This document shows positions 44,750-55,204 of a stretch of DNA of 64,000 bases, piece by piece. The position numbers and the translations under genes are program-made. Numbering within the stretch: position 1 is the first letter of the stretch; each line of letters begins with the position of its first letter. A model generated the notes under the pieces. That model was not told where the DNA came from and searched no databases. It saw only the letters and a program-made list of their open reading frames with translations. The DNA lies in assembly GCA_963514095.1 (NCBI GenBank), contig OY741264.1:18102553-18166552 (forward strand). Reading direction: 5' to 3'. This DNA comes from Eutrigla gurnardus. Lineage: Eukaryota; Chordata; Actinopteri; Perciformes; Triglidae.

Positions 44750-44840
44750 AACTGATTAGAATTTAGTGGTCAAAGGTCGAGGTCAATGTGACCTCTCAAA
44801 ACATATTTTTGGCCATAATTCAAGAGCTGGCTGGACACAC
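44750..44840 (+). repeat. Dispersed repeat with nuclear-receptor half-sites
   Basis: 'ggtcaaaggtcgaggtcaat' followed by 'gtgacctctcaaaacat' and 'ttttggccataattcaagag' resembles a common fish dispersed repeat. Only one copy is in this window, so the assignment is from memory. Confidence 0.45.
44780..44794. promoter_or_regulatory. Perfect palindromic oestrogen-response-element consensus
   Basis: AGGTCAATGTGACCT is an exact AGGTCA-n3-TGACCT inverted repeat, the consensus site for oestrogen receptors. A further half-site-like AGGTCG lies just upstream. Binding or activity cannot be judged from sequence. Confidence 0.5.
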
Positions 44841-45895
44841 ATAAGCGTCATTGTCTGTTATGAACGTTGTTCAGCAGCCGCATTCCTTCGGGGGCTGCAT
44901 TTGAAGACAGAAAGCGTTGCAGGGGTTTTGACAGGGCTGTCCCTATCCCAAGATTCATTGCACACCAGTAACGATTGGATTTTAATCAAGATGGCATCGG
45001 CAAGCGGATCAGCAGCGGGAGATGCAGCAGAATACACTCTCAGTCTGATATATGTTATACACCGCTGGTGAAGCATTTCCTCCATCATAATATAAAATAA
45101 GAAGCATAAAATATAATCTCTGGCTCCATTTTAATCATATAATGTTAGTTACCACCTCCATGCTCGTTCTTGTCAGCTGGTCGCTATAGGCATATGGGAG
45201 CAACAAAGGTGACCCAAACAGGTCTGCAGACCAGACCGTCTCATTTCGGAATCCCTCTCCTAAGATGGACAGAAGAGCAATAGGTATAATATGTACGGAC
45301 AAACTAATAATTGCAACATAGTAATGAGAGGTAATGAAAGCAATAATAGTACATGTAGTAGTAGTAGTAGTGCAAATAATAATAGAAAAATAATCAACAG
45401 TAGCATTGGATATAAGATACACAGTGATAATTAAAATTGTAGCAGTAATAATAATAGACATATGACTCATAGTAATAATAGTTGCAGCATGTGGACCAGG
45501 GCCACAGCAGCAGGTGTGACCACATTCCAGGTGTAACCCTGATTCATGGAAACCTGTGAGACTAATAAGTGCAAAGTCTATGGGGAAGAAGACATGTTAC
45601 TAACAAACCATTAATGTGGAACTACTTCCGGCTTTCTTACAGTGCAGACGCTTTTCCTCTTTGCTCTCACCTCTGCTTGCGATTTTCTGCTGATATTTTT
45701 GCTAAACATCACTAGAGCTACACATTTTTTGTAGCTTTTGCCAAAATTTAACATTTTTACGACCTTCTTAGTATTGTGCAAGCATGGCCTACCGATAGCA
45801 CAAGCCTGCACTGAGACGTGGGGAGACGTGACACGTGGCTGAAGCTAATTAGAAGCAAGATGCCTCCCTTCTCTGCAGACGACTACCACAAACTT
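44841..45895. other. Unassigned non-coding DNA
   Basis: A frame at 44766-45071 ends MASASGSAAGDAAEYTLS... near a CAAGATGGCATC start-like context, but no exon structure supports it. 45340-45480 contains AGT and ATA trinucleotide-rich stretches. Confidence 0.4.
45355..45372 (+). repeat. (GTA)n microsatellite
   Basis: Six GTA units with ATA/GTA-rich sequence on both sides. Confidence 0.8.
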
Positions 45896-45899
45896 CTAC

Positions 45900-46110
45900 A
45901 GAAGATCCGGTAGTCTAGGCCACTAGCAACATAACTAGGGGCTGCAAACCTGAGCAAGCCCTAAATGTAAGCGTTATTAAAGAGGAAAGTCTTAAGACTC
46001 TTTTAATTTCAGGAGCTGTCTGCCTCCCAGACTGAAACTAGCAGCTGGTTGCACATGAGGGGAGTCTGATAGTTGAAGGTTCTGATCTGTAGACTTTATG
46101 AACCATAAGT
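45900..46110 (-). pseudogene. L2 LINE C-terminal scrap
   Basis: On the minus strand one frame reads CNQLLVSVWEADSS, then after stops KSLKTFLFNNA. This matches the end of L2-type ORFs (WNxLP..., ...FKSRLKTFLF). Only the last ~50 codons remain, interrupted by stops. Confidence 0.55.
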
Positions 46111-46234
46111 AACTATGCATTATGGGAGCTCAAGTGCTCAAATGGGGTAATAGGGTCATTTTTATTTACTGGGAAAAAATATATATTATTCTGGATGGGA
46201 GAAATGTCTAAAAGCAACTTTCTTTGGACGGACA

Positions 46235-46400
46235 TAGTTGACTAGTAGGTGGCTGTGGCTTAGACGTTGAATAGGTTGTCCACTAAATTGGAAGATCTGC
46301 AGTTTGATCCCCAGCTCCTCCAGTGCCATCAGTGTGTGAGTGTGCATGAAGTGGGATTTAGATCCTGATGGGCAGGTGGCCCAACATATGGAATCTTCTG
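46235..46400 (+). repeat. tRNA-like fish dispersed repeat
   Basis: 'ggtggctgtggcttagacgt' and 'gcagtttgatccccagctcc', then 'gtgccatcagtgtgtgagtg', follow the layout of a widespread fish repeat that begins with a tRNA-like module (A-box-like GTGGCTTAG, B-box-like GTTTGATCCCC). Confidence 0.55.
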
Positions 46401-48300
46401 CCATTGTTGTCTGAATGTGTGGGGGAATGTTGACATGTAGTATCACTTTGAGAGGTCCATATTTACCTTCCTGTTGTGTTGAGGTGACTTTGCTGCAGTT
46501 TCTAACAGTCATTTTTTAAGTATATGTATATAAATAATTATATATTATATCATACATGTAGAATAGAAAAGAGGAAACGCAGCCTGTTTCTGTGTTTAGA
46601 GCTCTGTTCTACCATTTGTAAATACCACAGAGGCTTCAATATGAGCAGCAGATATTGTGTGCATCTTGACCAACTACCCTTTAGCTACTGTGAGAGGCTG
46701 CTTGCTCTCCCAGACTCTCCTGTTTGATCTCTCCCAAGAGAGTGCTTTATCTCCCTGGCTTCATGTATATCCGGACACTTGCATTCCCGTTGTAGCCTAT
46801 AGCAACGTAATTCAGCGGCAATATGTATCACGTGCTATCCGTTGAAGACGTGTTCAAAAGGCCATGATTGTCGATAAGAGGACTAAATAATAGACTAATT
46901 TGACTAAAGGCTTTTAATGCCCATTTATCCTAGAAAATGAGAAATAGGCTGAGGATTAAACTCATACTTAAAGAATTGCATGCTGGGGATTTTTTTTTAA
47001 ATATGCCATCCTCTTTCTCCCCCCCCCCCCCCTCCCCCTTTTTCTTACAGCCATATGAGGGTAGCAAGGGATTTGAGGCGTGTTGTCCTCATTTTCAACA
47101 AATGATGCAGCTGCATGAACAAAGGATGAAGCTGAAAATGATCAATGCAAATTAATACGAGACAATGGTGTTTGCATATCACTCAAAACACAATTGAAGC
47201 ACATGTGCACCTACATAAATACTATGTCCCTACCCGTGCATGTGCACACAACAAAACACATGCATGCACTCAATGAGATCCACACTATTCCAGTTCTCAC
47301 ACACACACGCACACGCACACACACACACACACGCACAAGCACACACACTTACCAAAGCCATTGTTTCTCATTTGGCCCAAGTTGTCCGATCAATAAGACC
47401 ATGCACAACTCTTCGCAGCACATTATTAGAATTGAAAGACGCTCCTATCAGCTTTTGTATGCTTCAACTGATGCCTCTTTTATTTCAAAGTCCAAAACAA
47501 AGAGACGTGAACGTGTCTGGGAGCCGGGTTCTCTCCCTCCAGAGCAAAAGAAACCAAGGCGGTACACTGCCATCTTGTGAGGGAGAAAAAAAGGCAGACT
47601 TACAAGCAGCAGGAACAGGCAAGTAATGGAGGACTTGCCAGCCTGACCATTGCAAGTAGCTGGTTAAACACTTGAACATTTTTGTCTTTTAGTCTTTATA
47701 GCATTGTCTCTGCCACTGCTAAGTTGCTAAAAGGAAGCCTTGTGTATTGACACAGCGAAGCCACCTGAGCATTTACACATCGAAAATACGCACACATGCA
47801 AAGATCCATATACTAATGCACAGGCGTACTCACAGCTGAATGAAAAATGCATTATCCGTGCGTCTTTCACTGGAATAGAGGGCTTAAAGCCTGGATGAAA
47901 GGGCCACTCTCGACTCTTTTGATGTGCATTAGCATGCTAATAGCTCGCTCCCTTTGTTACCCCTCTCATCTTGTGAGAACGTAGAGGCTAATCTTTGATA
48001 TTCCTAATGACGGCAATGGACTGATAAACACTGCACAACGTGTTCGCCCCTAAGTCTGTGGAGATGGCTGCAGTGCTTTGGAGGATATGTGCTTATCAGA
48101 TTTCTGAATGGCCTAGACAATGAAAAGAGAGAGAGGAGCATTTTTCACTTTGCCCTTTTGTGGATCTTTTTTTGTTTGTTTTCATATTCTTATTTTTTTT
48201 TTCCTGTGCTGTCCACAGTCCAAACTTCTCTAAAGTTTTATGGCATCAGCTTTATCATTCTCACTATTTCCTCCCCACTTCTCATATCCTTCTCTATCCT
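46401..48300. other. Apparently unique non-coding DNA
   Basis: No gene or transposon recognised. 46860-47170 and 47870-48060 are less repetitive and contain ATGCAAAT, GTTTGCATAT and CATTAGCATGC words; they are candidates for conserved non-coding elements. A (CA)n tract lies at 47298-47350 and a C11-12 run near 47020-47032. Confidence 0.4.
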
Positions 48301-48310
48301 CAACTTGGGC

Positions 48311-48362
<52 letters not shown>
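48311..48362 (+). repeat. (TAA)n microsatellite
   Basis: About 17 uninterrupted TAA units. Confidence 0.97.
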
Positions 48363-48580
48363 TTCCATGCATATAGTACAAGATAAGATAGAACTTTATA
48401 ACTGGTAATCCTAGATGAAATTATTGTGCCAGAGAGTAATAAATATAAATGGTATAAGAAGCTATTTTCAATTTAGTGAACAGAAGTGATTATAGCACGG
48501 TAGTAATGGTAGCATGGTAGCGTAACCTGTCAATCACAAGGAAGCTCCACCCTAAAGCATCCCCTGCTTTCTGGTCTGGA

Positions 48581-48785
48581 CATGTAGAGACAGACAGGTA
48601 ACCAGTCTATCACAGCGCTCACATGTAGAGACAGACAGGTAACCAGTCTATCGCAGGGCTGACATGTAGAGACAGACAGGTAACCAGTCTATCGCAGGGC
48701 TCACATGTAGAGACAGACAGGTAACCAGTCTATCGCAGGGCTGACATGTAGAGACAGACAGGTAACCAGTCTATTACAGAGCTGA
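48581..48785. repeat. 41-bp minisatellite of SINE origin, five units
   Basis: 'catgtagagacagacaggta' starts at exactly 48581, 48622, 48663, 48704 and 48745. The unit resembles the 'caacatgtagagacagataa' segment of the SINE at 56908-57256, so the array arose by local expansion inside a SINE. Confidence 0.9.
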
Positions 48786-48867
48786 GTCTTCAATTAACCT
48801 ATTCCCATCTTGCATGTCTTTGGACTGTGGGAGGAAGCCGTCGAGCCCGAGACCCTCTCGTGCAGCT
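48786..48867 (-). mobile_element. DANA/mermaid-like SINE fragment
   Basis: 'caattaacctattcccatct' and 'tgcatgtctttggactgtgg' + 'gaggaagccg' match the antisense body of the SINE at 56908-57256. The head is replaced by 'tcgagcccgagaccctc'. Confidence 0.75.
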
Positions 48868-49100
48868 CAAAATGAACCATAATGTACTAAATGAACATCA
48901 TGCTGGATTGAAGAAGACTTGAGATAAGAGACCATAAACTCATGGTTACAATGTTCTGAGATAATAAATCAATAATTTTTTCATAGACTTCCATGCAGTC
49001 TGACTTCTTTTTGCAAGCAGAGGAGTCGCCCCCTGATGGCCAGCAGAGAGAATGCCAGTTTGTAAAGCTCTACATATAACCATGCACTTCAGAATTGATT

Positions 49101-49645
49101 GCTCCAGATCCTGTTTTTATGTTTTATTTTGACCAGATGACTTTGCAATCATAAAACTAAGAATGTGATTGATGTCTCACTGCAGGAATTACTGCTCCGA
49201 GACATCATAAAGACTACCTGGAGGTAAACCGGCAGCATATTTGTTTCTTTTCTTGTTCTGTTGTTGACAACAGGAACAGAAAAATATGTAAATGAGAACA
49301 ACTAAAAACACAGTTTGAGTGAAGATGGAGAGCCAGTTGAGACTCAGCAAAGTAACCAGACTGTTTTTGTTCTTTACCTGAGTTTGAGTTTTGAAGTTCG
49401 CTGGCTGAAAGAGGAGGAAGTAGACAAGACTTGGTCATATTCCACTTGTTTAGGTGTTTCTGTGTGAACAGCAACCTAACAAAATCGATAATTTTCATAC
49501 AAATGTGGTGTTAGAATAAGATGGCAAATGGTAAATAAATCTTCAGAGACATACCTGGAGCAGTGCTTTCTACGCTGGTTGTCTACATGCAGTAGGTACA
49601 TTTATACATTTTGGTTTTAACCTGAACTTAAATCTGTACGTATTA
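49101..49645. other. Unassigned spacer
   Basis: No gene or element recognised. A 94-codon minus-strand frame (49214-49498) shows no known domain. Confidence 0.4.
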
Positions 49646-49763
49646 TGGTGTGTTCACATCAAAAGTGAAGCAAACTTTTCTTGAAGATCAATTGTGTGAC
49701 ATACAAATGAATGCAAATGCGAATGATTTTAAGTTGGAAAAAAAAAACTTGTCTCCTGTGTCT

Positions 49764-49930
49764 GGTCCCCCAGAGCTCTATAATAGTACTTCATATTAGT
49801 CCAGAGACCGGACCAGACTATGAGGAGAAACCAGAGACTGTCTATGGTCCCCCAGAGGTCTACGATAGCAGCTCACATTAGTCCAGAGACCGGACCAGAC
49901 TATGTGGAGAAACCAGAGACTGTCTGCGGT
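49764..49930 (+). repeat. 82-bp tandem duplication
   Basis: 'ggtcccccagag' starts at 49764 and 49846; the unit including 'ttagtccagagaccggacca' and 'gaaaccagagactgtct' is present twice with a few substitutions. Confidence 0.88.
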
Positions 49931-50107
49931 CCAAACAACAAGGTCTCTGCTGTATTTATGTCTAGATGACCTTATTTGGAGTGTTGATGGAGCAGCTACA
50001 ATGTTAGCATCGCCTAACACCCATCAACCAGACTCCATTCAGAAAACAAGCATTCAAAAAAATGTTGCTTGTGGTCTTGCAGACAGAACTTACAAAGCAT
50101 GTCTTCT

Positions 50108-53100
50108 AATAATAATAATAATAATTCATTTAATTTATATAGCGCTTTTCAATGACCCAAAGACGCTTACAAGGACACAAAAGAAACAGGGTAGAGACAT
50201 ACAGGGGGAGACGAGGGAGAGACAGTACACAGTGAAACATTAATGAGCGAGGTGATGGAGAGACCGGCTATGGGTAGGGGAGGTCGTAGGCTTGGGAGAA
50301 GAGGTATGTTTTTAACCGGGACTTGAATGTGGGGAGTGAGGGTGAGTCGCGGACAGAGGGGGGGAGAGAGTTCCAGAGTCGGGGTGCAGTACGGGAGAAG
50401 GCTCGGTCGCCGAAGGATTTGAGTCTGGATGTGGGTGTTGTCAGGGAGAGAGTGGAGGAGGATCGTAGGGCACGGGTGGGGCGGTGGGGAATGAGGAGGT
50501 CAGACAGGTAGGGGGGGGCCAGGTGGTGGAGGGCTTTGAAGGTGAGGAGGAGGATCTTGAAGTTGATGCGCTGTTTGATGGGGAGCCAGTGGAGAGAGTG
50601 GAGGACGGGAGTGATGTGTTCACGGGACCGGGTGTGGGTGAGGAGGCGGGCAGCAGAGTTCTGGACCATTTGAAGTCTATGAAGGGAGTGGGAAGTGATG
50701 CCGGTGAGGAGGGAGTTACAGTAGTCGAGGCGGGAGGAGATGAAGGCGTGGATGAGGGATTCGGCAGCAGGGGGAGAGAGGCAGTGTCGGATTTTGGCGA
50801 TGCGGCGGAGGTGGAAGTAGGAGGTCTTGATGACGGAGCTGACATGGTGATCGAAGGAGAGGGTGGGGTCCAGGATAACACCAAGGTTGCGTGCCAGGGG
50901 GGAGGGAGTGATGGTCGAGGTGTCGATGGTGAGTGAGATGGGTCCGGTTTTGCTGAGGGTGGATTTGGTGCCTATGAGGAGGAGCTCTGTTTTATCACTG
51001 TTGAGTTTGAGGAAGTTGTGAGTCAACCATGTTTTTATTGTGGAGATGCAGGTTTCGATGTGGGTGAGGGGAGGGTTCTGGGTGGATTTGGTGCTGATAT
51101 AGATCTGGGTGTCGTCGGCGTAGCAGTGATAGTCCAGGTTGAGGTTGCGGATGATGTGACCAAGGGGGAAGAGGTAGCAGATGAAGAGGAGGGGGCCGAG
51201 GACTGAGCCTTGGGGGACCCCCTGCGTGACCGGGGAGAGGGTGGATGTGTGGCCGGAGAGGGAGACGAACTGTTGTCTGTTGGTGAGGTAGGAGGTGAGC
51301 CAGTCGAGTGCAGTGCCCTCAACACCCTGTTGGCGCAGCCTTTGAAGGAGGATGGAGTGGTTCACAGTGTCAAAGGCTGCGCTGAGGTCTAGTAGTAACA
51401 GGATGTTGAGGGCACCGGAGTCTGCAGAGGTGAGGAGATCGTTGATGACTTTGACAAGGGCGGTTTCAGTGCTGTGGAGTGGGCGGAATCCAGACTGGAG
51501 GGGTTCGAAGAGGTTGTTGGACTGGAGATGGGTGTGGAGTTGAGCGGCGACGATGCGTTCCAGGGTTTTGGAGAGGAATGGGAGGTTGGAGATGGGGCGG
51601 TAGTTAGAGAGGTTGGCTGGGTCCAGGGTGGGCTTTTTGAGGATGGGAGTGATGGAGGCGAGTTTGTAGACAGTGGGGAAGTGACCAAGGGATAGAGACT
51701 GGTTGAAGAGGGTGGTGAGGTGAGGGAGGAGGACAGGGAGGCAAGCCTTGGTTAGGGTCGTTGGAAGGGGGTCCAGAGAGCAGGTGGTTGTCTTGGATGC
51801 GGTGATGACGTCCAGGATGTGGGAGGAGTTGACAGGGGGGAAAGCAGTGAGAGGAGGGAAGGGGGGGAGGTGAGGGAGGGGGGGCGGGATTGGTGGGGGA
51901 GGTGAGGTGGGGGAGGAAGAGTTACTGATGGTGGCAGTCAGGGAGCTGTTGATTTCGGAGACTTTTTTGTTGAAGGCGAGGAGGAAAGAGTTACAGAGGT
52001 CAGGGGAGGAGGGTGGGTTGGTGGCCGGTGGCTGGAGCAGTTTGTTGACGGTGGAGAACAGGATGCGGGGGCTCTGGTTGGTGCTGTTGATGACGGATGA
52101 GAATTGGGCAGATTTGGCAGCATGGAGAGCGTCGCGGTAGGAGGAGATGTGTTGTTTGAAGGCTTCAGCATGGACAGTGAGGTGAGTTCGTTTGTAGAGA
52201 CGTTCAAGTTGGCGGCCAGTCTGTTTCATGGTGCGGAGTTCCGGGGTGTACCAGGGGGCGGAGTTGGTGAATGAGACGGAGGAAGTTTTCCAGGGGGCAA
52301 GGGAGTCCAGGGAGTCAGAAAGGATGGTGTTGAGCATGATGGCGTAGTCGTCAGGGGAGGAGGGGACGGAGCCAGGGGGAAAGGCAGAGGATATGAGCTG
52401 GGAGAGCATGGGTGGGTTAACTGCCTTGATGTTGCGGTAGGAGATGGTGCGTTTTTTGGGATTGTGAGGCGAGGGTAGAGGGGCAGAGAAGAGGATACAG
52501 AGGTGGTCAGATAGTGGGAAGGGAAGAGGATGGGGGTTGGATATGGGTAGGAAGGAGGAGCAGATTAGGTCCAGGGTGTGGCCTTTGGTATGGGTGGGGA
52601 AATTGATGTGCTGGGTGAGATGGAAACAGTCGAGGAGAGAGAGGAATTCGGACGTCAGTGGGGCTTTGGGCTGGTCGATGTGGATGTTGAAGTCACCGGT
52701 GAGTAGGAGGCGGGAGGAGAGAGAGGATACAATGGTGAGGAGTTCCGAGAGTTCAGAGAGAAAAGATGGGTGTGGCTTTGGGGGACGGTTAATGAGAACG
52801 GAGGTAATAGAGTTGGGGAGGGAGAAGGCGAGGTATTCAAAGGATGCAATAGATGGGAGGTTGAGGTTCAGTTCAGTGATGGGTAGGGATTGTTTATGAA
52901 GAGCGGCAATGCCTCCCCCTCGCCCGGAGAGGCGGGGTTTGGCGATGTAGCTGTAGTTGGGGGGAGTGGCTTGGTTGAGAGCGTAGAAGTCCAGGGGCTG
53001 TTGCCATGTTTCACAGAGGAGAAGCAAGTCAATGTTATTGTCCAGTAGTAGTTCAGATATAACAGGTGATTTGTTGGAGAGGGATCGACAGTTCAGCAGA

Positions 53101-54123
53101 GCGAGGGAGATGGATGGGGGAGCGGAGGGGGGGGGGCGGAGGTTGTGGAGGTTGGCAGTGCGGGAGTTGGGGGTGACGGGGCGGCGGGTAGTAGTCCAGA
53201 GTGAGGGGATGGGAGAGCCATCAGGGAAATGTCGGTTGGGAGAGAGACCAGAGCCACGGTGGATGTAGCGACGACGGCGAAGGATCCCAGCTTTGCTGGC
53301 TGCGGTGGCAGCAGCCGCAGAGAGACGGTGGTTGCTGTTGAGGCGGTGAAGGTCAGCAGCAGTGTAGACGAGTGGGCGCGAAGTTGGTGGAGTAGGAGCC
53401 TGGAGTAGCAGGAGTGATAGTCCAAGGAGGAGATAAGACGTGAGGGCAGCTGAGAGTAGTCCGGGTAGTATATTAGCAGAGGCTAGCAGCTGATTAGTTA
53501 AAAAGTGGTGGGCAGTGAGATGTGTGGAGGCAGCAGTGGACCGGGTGTTGACGTTGGTGAAGTGAGTGGCGTTGGTTGCCCCAGACCGTACCCGTGCGGC
53601 CGGCAAGCCCCACTGTGCCATGTCGGCACGCAGCTAGGCTACGGCTGACGAGCTGGCGGGGAGTGGAGGCTCCCCCCCGAGAACGCCGGCCGGGGAAGCC
53701 AGACAGCTGGGGTGAGGTTGTTGGTGAGGGACGCAGCGGATCAGTCCGGGCTGGCACAATCACCACCACAAACACACAAGCGTACTCACCCGAGACCAGA
53801 GCGAGCGGTCGCACACTCAGAGCCGGGGGACAGATGTATCCAGTGGTGGGGGGGTTTAGCCAGCTGTTAGCTAGCTGGCTAACGTAGCTAATAGTCCGTG
53901 GATGAGGGAACAGATGAGTGCGAGCGGAGCTGTACAGATGCACGATGAGCTGGAGAGGCACGGTAACAGCAGCACAGCAGGAACAAAACAAAAAGACGAG
54001 CACACTGGGAACGAAAAACAAACGTTGGACACGGTCCGGGGCAGAAGCGGCAGTCCACAGACCAGACGCCGGCGTTGCTCTAACCCGGAAGAGACGGAGA
54101 CACACAGATCACGCGATCCTCAG
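50108..54123 (-). mobile_element. Full-length L2 LINE with intact ORF
   Basis: Minus-strand element of about 4.0 kb. The 3' tail is (ATT)n, seen on the plus strand as (AAT)n at 50107-50126, beside 'aatttatatagcgctttt'. A 7-bp direct repeat GTCTTCT lies at 50101-50107 and 54124-54130. The 5' leader (53622-54123) is CpG-rich; the endonuclease-RT ORF is uninterrupted. This is the best-preserved LINE in the window. Confidence 0.9.
50268..53621 (-). CDS. L2 LINE endonuclease-reverse transcriptase, 1117 aa, intact
   Basis: Residues 1-165 are a leader with a hydrophobic stretch (~50-75) and an RRRRY patch (~116). Endonuclease ~170-380: LALLNCRSL (Asn177), LLLCETW (Glu204), SGRGGGIAAL, LLLTGDFNIHID (Asp310/Asn312), GHTLDLIC (Asp351) and LSDHLCI (Asp372-His373). 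Linker to ~600. RT ~605-930: TPILKKPTLDP, NYRPISNLPFLSKTLER, LLLLDLSAAFDTVNH (Asp745), GVPQGSVLGP (801-810), YHCYADDTQIY (YADD 834-837), LNSDKTELLLI and NLGVILD. An L2 C-terminus ends FKSRLKTYLFSQAY. It nicks target DNA and copies LINE RNA in place. One oddity: the usual YRPP motif is N278-RPP, a possible single-base T-to-A change at 52790. Confidence 0.93.
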   Translation of the reverse strand: MAQWGLPAARVRSGATNATHFTNVNTRSTAASTHLTAHHFLTNQLLASANILPGLLSAALTSYLLLGLSLLLLQAPTPPTSRPLVYTAADLHRLNSNHRLSAAAATAASKAGILRRRRYIHRGSGLSPNRHFPDGSPIPSLWTTTRRPVTPNSRTANLHNLRPPPSAPPSISLALLNCRSLSNKSPVISELLLDNNIDLLLLCETWQQPLDFYALNQATPPNYSYIAKPRLSGRGGGIAALHKQSLPITELNLNLPSIASFEYLAFSLPNSITSVLINRPPKPHPSFLSELSELLTIVSSLSSRLLLTGDFNIHIDQPKAPLTSEFLSLLDCFHLTQHINFPTHTKGHTLDLICSSFLPISNPHPLPFPLSDHLCILFSAPLPSPHNPKKRTISYRNIKAVNPPMLSQLISSAFPPGSVPSSPDDYAIMLNTILSDSLDSLAPWKTSSVSFTNSAPWYTPELRTMKQTGRQLERLYKRTHLTVHAEAFKQHISSYRDALHAAKSAQFSSVINSTNQSPRILFSTVNKLLQPPATNPPSSPDLCNSFLLAFNKKVSEINSSLTATISNSSSPTSPPPPIPPPLPHLPPFPPLTAFPPVNSSHILDVITASKTTTCSLDPLPTTLTKACLPVLLPHLTTLFNQSLSLGHFPTVYKLASITPILKKPTLDPANLSNYRPISNLPFLSKTLERIVAAQLHTHLQSNNLFEPLQSGFRPLHSTETALVKVINDLLTSADSGALNILLLLDLSAAFDTVNHSILLQRLRQQGVEGTALDWLTSYLTNRQQFVSLSGHTSTLSPVTQGVPQGSVLGPLLFICYLFPLGHIIRNLNLDYHCYADDTQIYISTKSTQNPPLTHIETCISTIKTWLTHNFLKLNSDKTELLLIGTKSTLSKTGPISLTIDTSTITPSPLARNLGVILDPTLSFDHHVSSVIKTSYFHLRRIAKIRHCLSPPAAESLIHAFISSRLDYCNSLLTGITSHSLHRLQMVQNSAARLLTHTRSREHITPVLHSLHWLPIKQRINFKILLLTFKALHHLAPPYLSDLLIPHRPTRALRSSSTLSLTTPTSRLKSFGDRAFSRTAPRLWNSLPPSVRDSPSLPTFKSRLKTYLFSQAYDLPYP

Positions 54124-54517
54124 GTCTTCTGACTTTTTACTAACCAAAATCATTATGGAGTTAATTCAGCATCCTTTTTATCTGTATATTGCTATTAAAT
54201 CACAGTTAAATTGTTACATTTGGGGTTAATCTAGCTGTAGTAAACCAGCTGTGGTGTGTGTCTTGCTAGATCCATTGAATACAACGTTTGGTTTCCTGGC
54301 ATATCTGGGACTAACCAACATGTACAAAGCACCAATAGTGATTATTTCAGTCATGATGGATGAAAACTTGCTGGCGTCTACGTGGAGGTAAGCCCTGCCT
54401 CCTCTCCAGAGAATCCAGCCTGAGTGATGCAAATTAACGCAAATGATCTCACGGTCAAACTTGTGTGAGTAACACAACACAAAAATCTGCTTTGCATTTG
54501 GTGTGAACACAGCATTA

Positions 54518-55173
54518 AAAGTGGTGCTTAATCTCTGAAGGGATCAAACAACATTACTTACATTAGTCTTAGTCTTAGCCAAATTGTGGCGATAACTGTC
54601 TTTGTGCTAATGTCAGATGTACTTCTCTGTGCTGAACTATAATTTTCTAAAGTGGAGCAAACAAACAAGATCATTTAGATTGTGCATGCATGTCAGCTTT
54701 AATCATACCTTACAGGACATAGTCCAACCTGAAAGAGGCTCCTTTAAAATCGGATCGGTCTGCTGTCTCTGAGACTCTGTTTCTCCCCCAGTCTCCCCAC
54801 AGTCTGTTGGTATATCGGGCTGCAGAAGCCAACAAGTTAATGCCCTTGATCAACACTTATTATCAAATGCAACCATGCTCCCTGCAGCAGATGAGAACTA
54901 TTCCAGTTGTGCCTTAATGCCTGTTAGTGGAGGCTATCTGCATGGCCAGACAGGCTTAACAGAGACAGGTAGCATTTAACACCCAGCCCACACAAACATT
55001 ACATCCCTGCTCTTTATGGCTACAGTATGCTGCCACATTATGAGCCAAAGAGCGGTGATTGGATCGAAAATGAAAACCCTCTCAACCCCAGCAGATGGAG
55101 CTGGGGACAAAGTGAGAAAGAGTGGGGGTTGCAGGGGAAATGACAGACACAAGCAAGCATTGTCAGGCTGTGT

Positions 55174-55204
<31 letters not shown>

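Larger units (their letters stand above)
48515..49100 (+). repeat. Dispersed repeat R1, copy C, split by a SINE remnant
   Basis: 'acctgtcaatcacaaggaag' through 'gctttctggtct' (48515-48577), then 'aaaatgaaccataatgtact' through 'gtcgccccctgatggccagc' (48868-49045), match R1 copy B. The interruption is a SINE fragment carrying a minisatellite. Confidence 0.7.
49646..54514. mobile_element. Harbinger-like inverted-repeat element holding an L2 LINE
   Basis: TGGTGTGTTCACA at 49646 and TGTGAACACAGCA at 54502-54514 are inverted ends, flanked by TTA (49643-49645, 54515-54517), the 3-bp type of duplication typical of PIF/Harbinger. Removing the LINE leaves about 0.85 kb of non-coding sequence, so this is a MITE. 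It includes an 82-bp tandem duplication. Confidence 0.65.

Noticed and set aside
44766..45071. 101-codon plus-strand ORF including MASASGSAAGDAAEY
   Set aside because: Its first part is a dispersed repeat; the start-like CAAGATGGC context alone is not enough to call an exon.
50484..50936. 150-codon plus-strand ORF and several neighbours over 50.3-53.9 kb
   Set aside because: Antisense frames of the intact LINE ORF; composition-driven.
53494..54105. 203-codon minus ORF upstream of the LINE endonuclease-RT, as a possible ORF1
   Set aside because: No esterase, PHD or coiled-coil signature, and it overlaps the main ORF in another frame; kept only as leader sequence.
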